DNA of 64,000 bases from Dicyema japonicum. Taxonomy: Eukaryota; Dicyemida; Rhombozoa; Dicyemidae. How positions within the stretch are numbered: the stretch's first letter is position 1; each line of letters starts with the position of its first letter. Both the position numbers and the translations under genes were made by a program. The stretch is from assembly GCA_011109175.1 (NCBI GenBank), contig RDEW01000100.1:1-64000 (forward strand), given 5' to 3'. The notes beneath the pieces are model-generated. The model saw only the letters and a list, made by a program, of their open reading frames with translations, was not told the DNA's origin and made no database searches. Below are positions 1-12,164 of the stretch, piece after piece.

Positions 1-540
1 CAGGCTGACTAAAGTAAAGCGCAAAATCTTACTCGTAATTGACCAATTTCCATCTCACAAGATTTTTACAATTTTACAATAAGCTGAAATAATGGTTTTA
101 CCGCCAAAAAAATTATGTTTTTTACAGCCGATGGACCCATGAGTCATTAAGACATTCAAGGAGCTATTCAATAAATTCAAATTTCTCGAAATTATTGAAA
201 AAATTGAACTCAGGAAATAATCATACGAGGCATGTAGAAAATAAACCTTAAGGATGCTATAAATTATGCTATATTTAAGGATGTCATCAAGCATGGCGAA
301 GCTAAGTAGTACAATAATTGACTGTCTTCGACATGCTAAATGGACCCAAATGGAAATTAATGACGAGTTTTCTTTTAAAACTTATCAAGAATTCGTGTCA
401 AGACTGCAAATAATTATCCAACTCCAAAAGATGAGCTTCTCCTCTATGAGTATATTGAGAATGAAACAATCCTGGAAAGGATTAAAATGATGATGAAGTC
501 ACCGAATGCATTAATGGTGGAGAACAAAAGAATGAACTAG
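1..540 (+). pseudogene. Degenerate pogo/Tigger-type (DDE_1) transposase, 3' part
   Basis: Frame-hopping translation gives the hallmarks of the DDE_1 domain of Tc1/mariner-superfamily pogo/Tigger transposases. First comes KILLVIDQFPSH, the second catalytic D block usually written LLLDNAPSH. It is followed by a VLPP segment and GPMSH-DIQGAI, matching the PPN-TS-IQPMDQGVI block. Next are INLKDAI and STIIDCLRHAKW, matching the helical tail in which W..V...TI.NCWRHA is conserved. An open stretch continues to a TAG at 538-540. At least four in-frame stops and several frameshifts break it, and the usual N after the catalytic D is Q. The 5' half, with the HTH/CENP-B region and first catalytic D, lies outside the window. 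Family assignment is from motif order; subfamily is uncertain. Confidence 0.6.
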
Positions 541-1437
541 TCGTTTTAGACTACGATGCAGTACATCGAGGAAGTACTTCAAACAGGTGGATGAAGTTTA
601 TATCTTCAATCACTTAATGATGTTAGTAGAAACATCAAAACGAATATTAAAACGAGAATAATTGATTTTTAATGGAAATTAATGTTTTCATTTTTTAATT
701 AGTCTTTAAAAAATTTTTTTTAAATTACAATTTTTATAATTTTCAAAATAACAAAATGAATAATTAATTAACACAGCTATCCAACCACGTCTTTAAAATT
801 AAAAAAAATGCATTTTATTAATTTATAAAAAATTCAAATTTGCCTCACGAATCGTCCAAACTCTCGAATCCGCCGTAATTTCTAAGGTTTCAAATTGACT
901 GTATATTTAACAAATGTGACCTGTATTGTATTAGCTATTTAAATATACCGTAATATAGATTCGATCTCTCTTATTTCCACTATTGACTGGATGGGAGACA
1001 CTATTTATTTGTAACTTAAAGAAGTTTCCCATTCCACAACAACGCTTTGTCGTAGATAGCACACATTCATATATGTTGGGATATTTCCATTTAACAAGTT
1101 TTGAACAACTAACAAATATACTCATGTCCAAGTTGGAGAGTCCGCATTAAATCCTTATCGCACGTGACAATTCATTGTTTTTTGTGGCATACCCTGTTTT
1201 TCCTCTAACGATTTGTGGCAAGTGGGATTCCAACCAGACACTGGTACATCTGTGTTCCATTAGGTGGAGATTCTAATATAGTTCAATTCAACTACGAGGC
1301 TCTATTAATCGCTTAACTAAATCAGCCCCGACCACAAGGTTATTAATCTCTCATAACACTAATTACCGATAAATCAACGTATCTCGCAAAACATAAATAT
1401 TAACAAAAAAAGAATGTATCAATAGCGAGTCAGAATA
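541..1437. other. AT-rich spacer, no gene recognised
   Basis: Poly-A/T-rich sequence follows the transposase relic (660-830), then a more mixed stretch. The only open frame of note is a 66-codon minus-strand frame at 931-1131 with no family motif I can recognise. I see no RNA gene or repeat boundary. Confidence 0.5.
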
Positions 1438-2318
1438 TTAAGCCAGAACAGTTCCTTTAGCTTTGGCATTTTGCTTAGCCTAAGGTCTCTGTCAGCCATA
1501 GTAGTAGACAGTTAATCCCTCTGTCATTAGTCAACGAAATCCATGGAGTATTCCCTCGTCCAATAATAAATATATTTTGCATCCTAATCTCATTCAACCA
1601 CCAAACCGAGTACAAAACTTGTTATGAGCCTGATCTTCCACATACAAAATGTCAACACACCAAGATGTCCCTCAATCTTGTTGACCACCCAACTCTACCA
1701 AGGTTACGTCCCCGGATATGATGCACAGATTACCTGAGATGAAAAATAACACCAACCTTTTTCCATGCTTATGTGGTCCCTAATTTCCCTCGTGGCCAAA
1801 TGGAGCATTATCGTGTCATTAGCCTTTACTGCGGGGTTTGGAAAACGGATTGTCCGACCGTCATATGTGTAGAGATATGGGATCTTTTGAGGTCCAATTG
1901 TAGTTTCTTGCAGAGCTTCACCTGGAGAGATGAGAATCTTTGTATACCTCAGCCTCAGCTTCTCCTATTGGAGTCGGCTTGAATCTTCCCTTGGCATCGT
2001 AGAGCATCCTGTAGTGCTTGTTCACCTTGGAGAGGAGATCACGTCTGCCATAGGAGAACTAAGCTTACCCATAAGTCCGATCGGAAAGAGATGGTATTTT
2101 CTGATTTTCTTGTCGACCATTACGACCTTCTTTTGGCTATTTTCTTTGTCTCCTGGTAGTTAAAGGAAAATTTTAAGTATTCTCTAAGTACCAGTGCTAT
2201 CGGAATACACACTAGCTGTTTGTGAGGTCCTGATCTTGGTTTTGGGGCAAACACTCCGCCCAAGTCACTAAGCATCCACTTTTTTAGCATTAACTCGTTT
2301 CAAATGTCTCTTTATTCC
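1438..2318 (-). pseudogene. RPS4: 40S ribosomal protein S4 pseudogene (unprocessed, introns retained)
   Basis: Nearly the whole RPS4 reading can be followed on the minus strand. In order it shows HLKRVNAKK (N-terminus), GGVFAPKPRSGPHK, an LMDVIS block, YDAKGRF (S4/KOW linker), YDGRTIRFPNP, GNLCIISG, LGRVG, NIFIIGRGNTPWISL and the C-terminal RLSK tail. RPS4 is a small-subunit protein with S4, central and KOW domains, normally about 263 aa. Three introns of 24, 26 and 23 nt (2045-2068, 1922-1947, 1734-1756) restore the family reading when removed, so this is a duplicated gene and not a retrocopy. The initiator ATG is missing, an in-frame TAA lies near 2126, and at least four one-base shifts are needed. 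Some shifts fall in homopolymers, so sequencing error could account for part of the damage, but the number favours a true pseudogene. Confidence 0.85.
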
Positions 2319-3700
2319 TTTAACACCCTTTATGGATATTAAGTATAAACGTGCCAACCATATCAGCACGATTAAATTTATTCAATTCAAATTATTATAT
2401 TAATTAAAATTTCAATTAAATATAATTATTTTTAATAGGTGATCAGAATTAACTTTTTATAGACAGGTGCTAACTTAGAATTTTTCATTTCATAAAGTCG
2501 TTATGTAGACTGACAGTTGATAGTTACCACAAAATAGTTTGTCCCATACTTTGTAGCGTTGTCTCATCACAACGAAGCTTGATGTATTCCGTAGAATTGA
2601 AAAAATGATTTTCCAACAAACACAATAAAAAAAGCGGACTAATCACGTGATCCCTACATGTTACAGTATTGATTTCATTTTCCCCGGAGCCCATATATGA
2701 ATTTATTGGCCGTTGTACCAGATGATCATAGTTACATGGACACATCCCTTAGGTTTACGAATCAAGGATTCCGGAAAAGTTTGTGAGAAAAAATTTTTTC
2801 GCTCCGTCACTTTGAAACGCCCTTTCAGGGGAGCTTCGACCTTCAGGTATCTTTTGCATTATTCTACGACTGTTAGGCGAAACTCTGACATTTTGCCTAA
2901 AGAAATTTTACAACTGAAAATCTGGTCTACCAATCGGAAACCCAATGGTGTGACATAGTAAAGTTTCTCGGTGGTTCTTCGGATACCCAATGCTGGTGGT
3001 TTTTCAGAATCCCAATGCCGGAACATTGTAAAGTTTCTCGCTGAACGGATGTTTTCGAATGTTTTTGAAACAATTTCAAGAGAACATTGTTTTAATGATC
3101 GGCGAAACTGACGTAGGTAACATAGGTTATCCATATTTGAATGGTATAGAAGACAATCTTTATTAATTTAAAAACCAAAGGAATGTAATCCATTACTAAA
3201 ATTTCAAAGGACATAATCCGGGAATATTCATTTATTAACAAAATATTTAACGGAAATTGAATCAAAAAAATTTGAAATTCTAAACCTATAATTTATTAAA
3301 GAATGCTGATTCTTTAGAAGCTCCAATGCCTCCAATTTTGAATATGTAAAACTGAAATTCAACTAAGACCATCCGTTCCTTCGCCCAATTTGTGCAAGTG
3401 TGTGCTCGAAGATGAAATCACATTAATATTTCTTAAATAAATGTATATTCAAAAATGAATGACACACTTATCTTTAGTAAGTCATAAATCTACTGAAAAT
3501 AAAGAAATAGTACAATCTACTGAATTTTGCTAGCTTTACTATTACTGATTGATCTACGTGTTTTAAATATAAAAAATATAAATTTTTGTTGTGACGTGCA
3601 TATTAGTTTCAACTGAGATTTCCACTGGACCTATCTACGAAAGACCCTAAAGAGAAACCATTAATAACGTAGATTGAATGGTTCCTGAGCTGTGCAGATC
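2319..3700. other. Non-coding stretch with a partial internal repeat
   Basis: No protein family is recognisable. A minus-strand frame at 2859-3134 (91 codons) exists only because the repeat at about 2935-3050 is free of stops in one frame. 3180-3640 is AT-rich and featureless. Confidence 0.45.
2935..3050. repeat. Partial tandem repeat, about 71-bp period
   Basis: The phrase AAAGTTTCTCG recurs 71 bp apart (2960 and 3031), each time preceded by a CCCAATG-type phrase. A third CCCAATG lies between them at about 2984. The copies have diverged. Confidence 0.6.
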
Positions 3701-3710
3701 ACAAAAATGT

Positions 3711-3845
3711 GATGTAAAAACCCCAATCTGTTGTCGCAACCAAATAACTATGCCAACCTTCTCTCTATATGCAATCATTGATACATCAAGTATGATGACA
3801 AAGTCAAGTGGGCCTCTGATGTGGTCGAGTCTGCTCAAAGAAGAT
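3711..3845 (+). repeat. Dispersed repeat with coding-like conservation, copy 1
   Basis: About 135 bp matches 29925-30062 in the opposite orientation. Read on the plus strand here, and on the minus strand there, both copies give a similar peptide containing SDVVE-AQR preceded by SQP. Conservation at the protein level suggests a fragment of a transposon-encoded or duplicated gene. I cannot name the family. This copy has a stop in the shared frame. Confidence 0.5.
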
Positions 3846-3979
3846 TCAGAGAATTCCTCATGGATAATGTTGAGGATGAGAAAGGTGTGTCTTTTAATGT
3901 GCCTTTAATATTAAAACAATCCTAAAATTCGAATGTAATTTCAAAATTCATGACTAATTAATTTTCCTTTTTTTATGCA

Positions 3980-4136
3980 AATGCCTGGCAAAAGGTTTGT
4001 TTGCTCCTAGTTCGAATCTCGCTGCTGCACATTCCGGCTGAAGGTTCCACATATTCACGATGCTTTGGCTTGACGAGTGACGCCGTCAGCAGTGAACCGG
4101 ATCGTCTAAAAAAACTCAACCAACAAAAAAAAAAAC
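3980..4136 (+). mobile_element. tRNA-derived SINE, copy 1
   Basis: The head carries a pol III B-box-like GTTCGAATCTC (about 4010). It is followed by a conserved body (TCCGG-TGAAGGTTCCAC, then a CGATGCTT block, then TGACGAGTGACGCCGTCA) and an A-rich tail ending about 4136. The same order is seen at 28722-29017 (minus), 47605-47755, 48985-49140 (minus) and 52501-52590. The A-box region is degraded in this copy. Confidence 0.75.
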
Positions 4137-6830
4137 AATCTTTAGTTCTCCTCTACGATTAGTTATCACAACTGTTCTTTGATCTCATGCCTGGAAGAAG
4201 CTATAGCTAATATGGCTCTTCGTAAAGTGCAGTATTATTAAATCTAAGATGGCAAGAATGAATGTTAAGACAAATTTAATTTTATTAAAGAACGCAGTTA
4301 ACTAATAAATATCCAATGATTTATGTGATATGAACATGAAAAGAACAAATTCCACTTTATTTGAAAAGAGATCAGATTAGAGAGGAGAGACAAACAATTT
4401 CAATGTTTGATAACGTGACGTCATACTTTAAAGTCATTTAAAATGACTTCGACAATTTAATTTCTTATAAAATTATATTCCAAAATTCTCAATAATCTAG
4501 TCATCCGCTTTTAAACCTTGGTTTGATTTACTGACTTGCTGTATTTGATCAAACAACCAATATGAGAATATCACGAATGACAAAATGAAAAACATGCAGT
4601 TAAAACCTGATAATATAGGGACATTTAAATCTTGAATATTAGGTTATATGACTAGTTTGAACGATTTCAAAATTTACACACTCAAGTATATTATTCTATT
4701 GATTAAGCAATTTTGTAAATATATCCACCCATGCCTAAATAATCAATCTTTATGATTACGTAATAAATCCAGAAAATTGAAAGGTATCGACTAAATATTT
4801 CCCCCCACATGTCAGGTACATAGTAGAGCCTACGTTTGGGAATGTTTGAAAAATATATGGCAAAAGGATCGACGTAGAAAATGTGGAATAATTGTGAATT
4901 ATGGTTAGAATGATTTTAAAACTAGTGGCGCTTGGTGGTGGTTGAATATAATTATAAAAATCCAACTTTCATTGATTGTCTCAAAATTGCATTATAGTCC
5001 AAAACAATGAGTATTTACGTTGCTCAATAATTCTATCATCCTTTAGATGCGAATGTAGAGATCAATTCTTTCCATAAAAGTGGGGGACAGAGGATAATAT
5101 TAAAAAAGACCATAAATGCACATTCTGGAAACGCCAATTCATCTAAACGGTGGAGAGACTAGGTATAATTCAATATTTACTATTTTGTAATCTCATTGTT
5201 TTTTGCAGTTTTAATATTTTGATTTTTATGAATTTTCATTAATTTCTGAATTTTTTTTGAAATAAATTAATTATAACTAGTAGTGTTGTGAAATTAAGTT
5301 GAGAGTAATAATATATAAAATAAACAGAAATGAGCAAAATTTGCAAAATTTAAAAACGTCTTTATGTGGATTAAGTGCAGTTTTCCGTTTAAGTAAATCT
5401 TATTATTAATGATAAAATTAAGCCTTTAAGTTATGTACGTTTCAATTGTAAAAGTTTCATAAAAATATTGGTCAAATTTTATAAATTATTTTTTAAAAAC
5501 TGTAGTTTGAGGTGAAATGTATTCGTTGCCTAATAATATTATAAACTGAGAAATTGTATTATAGTGAATTATGTTTGCATTTGTTGACTTTTATGTTTAC
5601 AAATAAAGTTAGTGAATGTTCGATTATTTACAGTAAATCTATGTATTTGATTTAGTTTATATATTCGAAATTATTTAATTATTACGTTATTTATTGTTAT
5701 TAAAAATTATCTAATATTTTCATAATTTTAATAATTTATTTTAAATTATCATAGATCACCAAATTAATTTTATAAAAACATTAGCAACAAATCAGGTTTC
5801 TGCACCAACAAGGAAAAAAGACATTGCCACAGAAGATGCCAATGAATCCCATCTCTGTTCGCAGGATCCATGAGTCGTGCCGCAATTTAATTACTGATTC
5901 CGTTAATGACTCTTTTACTAATTCTTCCAACCGATCATAGTTTCGAAATGGGTTGAGAGATTACGGAAACCTTCTTTGAGGAAAAAGTAATTATTTAGTT
6001 TTCTTTGTTTGGCAGACTCGGCATTAAGAGAGACATGAGATGTCAATGGAAGACGTAAAGGAGTGAACGAACGTCAAATTTTGCATGAAAGATCTTCACA
6101 CGAGAATAAAAAATGGCCTCTTTATCTTGTTGATTTGGTGTGAGTAAGAAATTTCTCGTAGGGCCCTACTTTAGAATTTCAATCATTTGTCTTCCTTCTC
6201 GTTAATTCTTAACGAGACATTGCAAATCCTGTTTGAAGGCTGACTTTTCAATTCTTATGGTTTAAGATACGCCGGCTTCTCTTCCAATAAACTAATCAGA
6301 ATCCTCCCTTCCGAGGGATATTCAGGTAACCTCGCTCGTCTTCGACTTACGTATGTAAACTGAATCATATAGAAGATGTCTTCTATTTGTTTTGCAACAT
6401 CTACTAGTTGACAGTAAACCACCTTTTTGATATCCTGATTTAATACAATGTTGGTCTACAATGGCAAGACTGTCCGATCTATGGGAGTAATACATTTGAT
6501 GCGTCTTATTTAAAAGCCGCTGATCTCATAAAGTTAGTGAGGGGCGGTTACTTAACTAGCTAAGTTTTAAGATAAAATAGTATTTATCAGCAAAAGATTG
6601 GTTATCGAACCGAGATAGCTTCCTTAGAATGACATGGTTCATTGCTTGGAGTTGGCAAGCTCGTATGACATTGGAGGTTCCCAAAATGATGAATTTACAT
6701 AATTATAAAAGTCAAAAAAATCAATTGTCCTCATTGAGATCCCCAAATTATTCATTCTAAACTTTTCTCTGATAAAACAATTTTGTAATAACTAAATTAT
6801 TTTTAGTAAAGAAAGTGGTCGAAAACCCAG
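4137..6830. other. Long AT-rich spacer, no gene recognised
   Basis: Mostly low-complexity AT-rich sequence up to 5780. It becomes more balanced between 5800 and 6650, where stop codons are frequent in all frames and I recognise no motif. Short stop-free stretches near 5880-6130 could be decayed coding sequence, but nothing supports a call. Confidence 0.4.
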
Positions 6831-6839
6831 ACAAAAATT

Positions 6840-7203
6840 TCAAACGAGCCCGTCGAACTGAATGAGCCTCTGGATTTCAATGATTTGGACAACCTCCTGC
6901 TCTTCTTGTCGGATCTATTAAAAGTCAGGAAAATTCCGATCAGGATCCCAAGACTCGTCCAGATCCGCGGTTACATTGACGATGTCCTCACGTCCGACGA
7001 CCAATAGGCTTTGCAAAAACTACTCAGTTTCACCCCGATGGCACTTGGAATTCTATTTATCGACTCAAAAGAAGATCAACGGAACAGGACAACTCCCTTT
7101 TCTCAAAAATATAGAAGAACATACAGGTTTTTTATATTCATTCTTTTACCAAACCAAGTCTGAAACCAAAACATCCTTATGCCAATCCTACGGTTTCTTC
7201 TAA
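6840..7203 (+). pseudogene. Possible Penelope-like reverse transcriptase fragment
   Basis: One frame gives IRGYIDDVLTSDDQ, resembling the catalytic YxDD box of reverse transcriptases. A shifted frame downstream gives LEFYLSTQ..NGTGQLPFL. The spacing and the G-LPFL phrase resemble the block after the RT active site of Penelope-like elements (FT.E.E..G.LPFLD). A stop follows DDQ, and at least one frameshift separates the two pieces. It could belong to the neighbouring RT relic at 7241-8255, but that element has its own catalytic box, so I keep them apart. Confidence 0.35.
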
Positions 7204-7240
7204 TGACCCAGAATCTTGGAGAGAGTAAATCGTAAACTAT

Positions 7241-8255
7241 TTGAAGGCGACGTTTGAGCGACGTTGCGCGTCGTTGCCAGCGACGATACTGTCAGCGCCT
7301 GAAGTGCTTGAACTGCTGAGACGAAAACATCCATGTCCTCGGCAGACTACTGGCCATTTGTGTTCCGGTAAATGTGCCAAGGACGACCGTCACCAAAGGC
7401 GTAGTGCGACGCGGCATTTCGTAGTAGCAGTGGAGGTCTCGATGTCTGACGGCCAGGTCACATCAATGATCTTTCGGCCGGGGCTAATGCAGAATCTGGC
7501 TGCAACCTTGTCAAATCAATTACAAAACTGGTTATGCGTATTTTGAACGGAGATATTCCTACTCACGCAAGGAGCTTATTATCACTGCACTTTTACTGGC
7601 TTTCAAACAACCCGAAGGCGGGTCTGCCGCATCGCAGTCGGAAACTATTTCAGAAGAGTGACAGCGAAAATCGCATGCCGTATTGTCTGTCCGAGAATAT
7701 CTGAAGAATTTTCCCTCCTCCAACTGGAAATCGGTGTAAGGAACGGATACGAAGCGCTGTGCATGCTGCGATGTGTTTCTTTAGACAGAAAAACAAACAA
7801 ACCCACACAAGCTGCACATCTGCAACACCTTCAATTCTCTGCGGAAGGATCAACTTTTCGAAAATGAAACTTACTCCACCTGTCTACCTCGCAGACGGAA
7901 CCATCGCTTCATGGTTTTCTGGAAAAGATTATTTGTTCTGAGACTGGAGTCTGACAAGGGGACTCACTTGGTCCCTTTCTCTTCGCTCTGGCCATCGATG
8001 AACTTTATTAACATAGAACGAAACCTCTGGTATCTTGATGACGCCACGATCGGAGGGCCGTGGAGAAAAGTTCATGGAGTTTTGTCACATGCCGTGCCGG
8101 CACTACGAAACATCGGACATGAGATGATTATAAAAAAATCGGAGCTAATATATATTACATACTCAGAGAGTGATTTTTTCAACTTGGTCGAGTTTTTCAA
8201 CTCGCTACTACCTGGAATTACTGTGGTACCCAGGGAGCAGATATACTTTCTTTGA
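7241..8255 (+). pseudogene. Degenerate reverse transcriptase, 'WYLDD' family, central part
   Basis: Several frames combine to give an RT domain. In order they show LLRRKHPC, FRSSSGGLD, ILNGDIPTHARS, a PEGG segment, RIAVGNYFRRVTAKIACRIV, a QLEIGVRNGYEA segment and finally NLWYLDDATIGGPW, which contains the catalytic DD, followed by LLPGITVVPRE. The order matches the non-LTR-type RT family widespread in metazoan genomes whose active site reads WYLDD. At least four frame changes and scattered stops make it non-functional. Related pieces in this window are at 14830-15746, 27020-27310, 53770-53975 and 56640-56985, all on the minus strand. Those contribute the N-terminal finger and the C-terminus missing here. 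Confidence 0.75.
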
Positions 8256-8500
8256 TGTTTAATTGACGAAAAGGAACTGTTGTCGTCGAGATAGGTGAGT
8301 CTTACGGCCCAAGGACGGTTGCTTTTCTAAGATCTCTTGAGTCCCCATGATGACGAAGTTAGCAATGAGAGTGAGTGACAGCTCCAAAGTATTTCTCTGC
8401 AAGTTGTCAGGAAACGTCATTTCATTTATCAGATGGATTATTTTTATTGTCTTGTTACGTAATAAAATCGTTTTTAAAATAATTAACTTTTTATCTAAGG
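8256..8500. other. Short spacer before the MITE
   Basis: The overlapping frames on both strands here continue into the MITE and look fortuitous. No gene is supported. Confidence 0.4.
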
Positions 8501-8770
8501 CAGTGGTTCTCAACCTAGGGTCCGCGAGATACTTCTGAACCATTATTTTTAGAGTATGTTTGTCGACAAACGAGTCCTCAAAATTAAAAAAATTTCCTCA
8601 AAAAAACAACATCAACCTACTCATTAATTTATTTCCTTTTTTAATAACAAATTGTGTTTTTAGAAAAATAATAATTTTTTGACAAAAAACTTGCAAAAGT
8701 ATGTTGGGGGTCCGGAATTTTTTTATTCACTCACAAGGAGTCCGCGACCAAAAAAAGTAAAGAACCACTG
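8501..8770. mobile_element. hAT-type MITE with intact TIRs and 8-bp target duplication
   Basis: The 270-bp element starts CAGTGGTTCTCAACCT and ends with AGAACCACTG, giving inverted termini. It is flanked by perfect 8-bp direct repeats ATCTAAGG at 8493-8500 and 8771-8778. Inverted GTCCGCG phrases lie just inside both ends. Eight-base target duplications and CAGTG..TTCTCAACC ends are typical of hAT elements. The interior is AT-rich and non-coding, so it must have been moved by a transposase in trans. The coding element at 57927-59271 has similar ends. Confidence 0.92.
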
Positions 8771-8968
8771 ATCTAAGGGGAAGTTTTAGAAATCATTACT
8801 AAATTCTTGCTCTCTGTGACGTTATCTACAATGTCGTATCGTAAAGATCATTCGATCGGTTTTCTTAAAATTTGACTTTTCCAAATGATACGACTACTTA
8901 GTTAGATCTGGAAGTGTTTTATTTATGAATCCTCGTTTATCCTTATAATAATGAAGAAGATAAACAAA

Positions 8969-9055
8969 GAAAATCCTTCGAGAAGAGTAGAAGCAGAAGA
9001 GCCAGGGTTTGAGTAGCTATATACGTTCAAGTATCAAGAATGAATGTGGGAAAAA
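8969..9055 (+). repeat. Left arm of an 85-bp inverted repeat
   Basis: This stretch is almost identical, in reverse complement, to 12078-12164. It includes GAGCCAGGGTTTGAGTAGCT and CAAGTATCAAGAATGAATGT. The arms are 3.0 kb apart and flank AT-rich DNA without genes. Confidence 0.85.
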
Positions 9056-12000
9056 GTGGGAAATTCTTGTCCACTTAGAGAGCCTCCTTGTGGACACCAG
9101 ATGAAGTTACGTTCCTATCTGAACAAAATCTTTCCAAATTTCCCATCATGCTTTTTTGACGACCAGAATACGGGCCATCACTTGTCTAGACCCGCCTCGA
9201 GTTCTGTACAGCATCAAATACAGCTGATGGATCTCTGGGAGCGTCCACTCTTTTCTGTAACGTTATTGTTAGGTTTCACTTGTCGAAGTGACTGAGGAAA
9301 AATTAAAATAAATTATAAAAATTTAACCAAATGTCCTTTGAGGGATTTGTATCTTTTTGATGCGAATTATGTTATTATTATGCAAAATATTAAATAATTT
9401 TACTCAATTTATTCTCATAATAATTAAGTAATCACAAATATATAAACTAACTCAAAATCTTAGATTCACCATATATTTGAAGATTCACTAACTTCATTCG
9501 TAAACATAAATTTTAAACAAATGTCAACATGATTTATTAAAATTTATTATTTCAGTAATCAAAATATCATCAGTATTTTCTGTAAACGTAAAAATTCCCG
9601 ATCTTCTAGTGTATGTGAGATTATAATCAGAAAAGTCAAAATACAAACAGTTCTCTTTAAACGAATTATATCGTTATTTGAATTTGAAATATTATTAATT
9701 TAAAAATCAATACATTTGATTAATTTTTTTACATTTAATATTATTTGAAAATTTAATAAATGACACAAAAAATTGAACATTTAAATTTAAATTCTACAAT
9801 TGATCGAATTAAAATAGAATTCTCGTAATTATGTGTCCTTAAATTTTCTTAAGCGTTACAACTGTAATTTGGGAAAAAACAAGTAAAAAAATAAGATCAG
9901 AATGTCATTAAACCGTTATAAAACATTCAAATTGAAGAAATATTCGAAAAAATGAGATTTCATAGCTAGCAGGATTATTCAATAATATAATTGGTGTTTT
10001 TGGTGTTTTCTGTTCTACGTTTTATGGATAACTTTAATCAACAGAAATAAGGAAATGTGATATTAGTGTGAGATTAACTTTTAAAATTATTTTCTTTTTG
10101 AAAATTTCAACTATAATAATATTTTCATTATTCCATAACATCTATGGATTCTCATAAATAATTTTTTGAATCACATAAAAATTAGTAGTCGAAATCAAGA
10201 ACTCTTTTTATATTAACGCCACTAAAATTTTCAGTAAACATACAAAGTAACAAAATTAAACATATCGAATAAATAAATCCTAATATTTTATTATATTGTA
10301 ATTTAAGATTATATAAAAAACAAACTAACCACGTAAACTAACGTGTTACAGTATATTTTCTCGGAACTAAAATCGTGACTGAAACGTATTGCCACGCAAA
10401 AGGAATGTCGAATCTTTTCTCTGAAGGCTATTAAAACTTTCAAACTGTGAACGAGTTGAAACGGTTCTCTATTTTTGTACAAATTCTTTTACCGATTACA
10501 CGAGAATCTATATTTTTTAGCTCAATGATACTTTATCAAATCCGGTGAATGTCATTATTGTTTTTCTATGGATGAGCTTTTCCTTAACAGGTGAAATACG
10601 TGGCGCCGCATTCAATTTCATGGAGTCATCCATGTAATAATAATAGGAAGAGAATAAAGAAATATAACAGAAAATAAAATTATTTTATGTCAAAATATAA
10701 AACATTCCTATATCTTGAGTGTTTTATAAATCAATTCACGTGCAAAATTCTTTCTGATTATTTTACGAGAATAAAAAATTATTGGGAAAGATAGAGCATT
10801 GAATTTAAAACAATTTCAGGAAATATAGAAAACAGCTAAACTTAAATAACAAAATATGTCAACTTTTTCTTTTCTTAAGCAATCTCTCAAGCGAACTGTC
10901 TAGTTTAGTATATCTATTGTTTACGGGAATTTGTTTTTATTCAATTCATTCGTCACCCACTGTTTTTTTCCTACAATTAACCACAAAGCAAGTTTATCAG
11001 ATGTGCCTCTAGTGGAACATTTTCAATTGTTAGTCAGTTCATGAATCGAATGTTGATGATTATGTAATAATATTTTTGTTTATGAGAATTGTACTGCATG
11101 TTTTAATATGTCAGTAAGATTTCTCAAAATCTAGATATTCCATTGAGTTAATATAACTGAACAGCTTTCTTTTGACCGTACAATCTTCTGTTAAAAATAC
11201 AACAGACTTGCCACATAAACTAATCGCCAATATTATCAACGTTAAACAGAATTTTATGATTTATAGTAAAAAGTTGTATTTGAATCTTTTTTTAGCCAAA
11301 ATGAAAGTTTATTCGTCATTTGAATATTTATCAACTAACTTCAACTAGCATATTTGCATATTTGACCGGTTTAAGATAAATTTTTGAATTCTATGAAAAT
11401 TTATCCACCACAGCATTCAATATTAGAGTCTTAAATATAAAACCCGCTGTTTTTCCTCATAGTAAACTTTGTCAAACTTTTTCTGACGTTCTTCTGATTA
11501 TAATGTGAAATTATGAATCCAATAGTTTTTAAATTTGCGATATCAGCTTAAGGAGAAGATATTAAGTGTACCAGAAGCAACCCAAGGTGCAAAAGGGTTA
11601 AATTAACAGTTCAATCTTCTGACCAATAAACTGCCATGTTCACTCTCCTACAAAAATATAAATTTTATTAACTACAGTAATTTCCTGGAAAACAGTCCAG
11701 GAAGTTCAAACTTTGTGTGAATCGTGCCGTTTGATAGGCAATTCTGGAGTACCAAATTGTTCAAACTTATTCGATTTCTCATCTTTCCCACTCAACTCTA
11801 TCTTAAATGTAAATTATCCAAAGACTAACGATTCGTCATATTTTCTTCTCTCGTGAGTCAGGTAGATCTCATGGAGCCTTTAAGAATTGAAGGAAGAATA
11901 ATGGTAACTGTTGGGCATGCAATATAATCGCTTTAACAAAGTTATTTTAAATTTCAATAAATTTATTTTTATTTTAAATTTCAACAAATATTTTTACTTA

Positions 12001-12077
12001 TAATTACCGAATAGTACATTTTACAACTCTGCTCCACATTTAACAAGATTTTATAAATAGTGCTAACTACCTATTCC
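9056..12077. other. 3-kb AT-rich segment between inverted arms, no gene
   Basis: Apart from a slightly richer stretch at 9056-9300, the segment is AT-rich with dense stops in all six frames. A short phrase near 10585-10640 (GGTGAAATACGTGGCG) resembles one near 16500, suggesting old repeat remnants. I see no RNA gene. Confidence 0.5.
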
Positions 12078-12164
12078 TTTTTCCACATTCATTCTTGATA
12101 CTTGAACGTACATAGCTACTCAAACCCTGGCTCTTCTGCTTCTACTCTTCTCGAAGGGATTTTC
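12078..12164 (-). repeat. Right arm of the 85-bp inverted repeat
   Basis: Reverse complement of 8969-9055 with only a few mismatches and a small indel. Similarity stops abruptly on both sides, so the arms are discrete. Confidence 0.85.
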
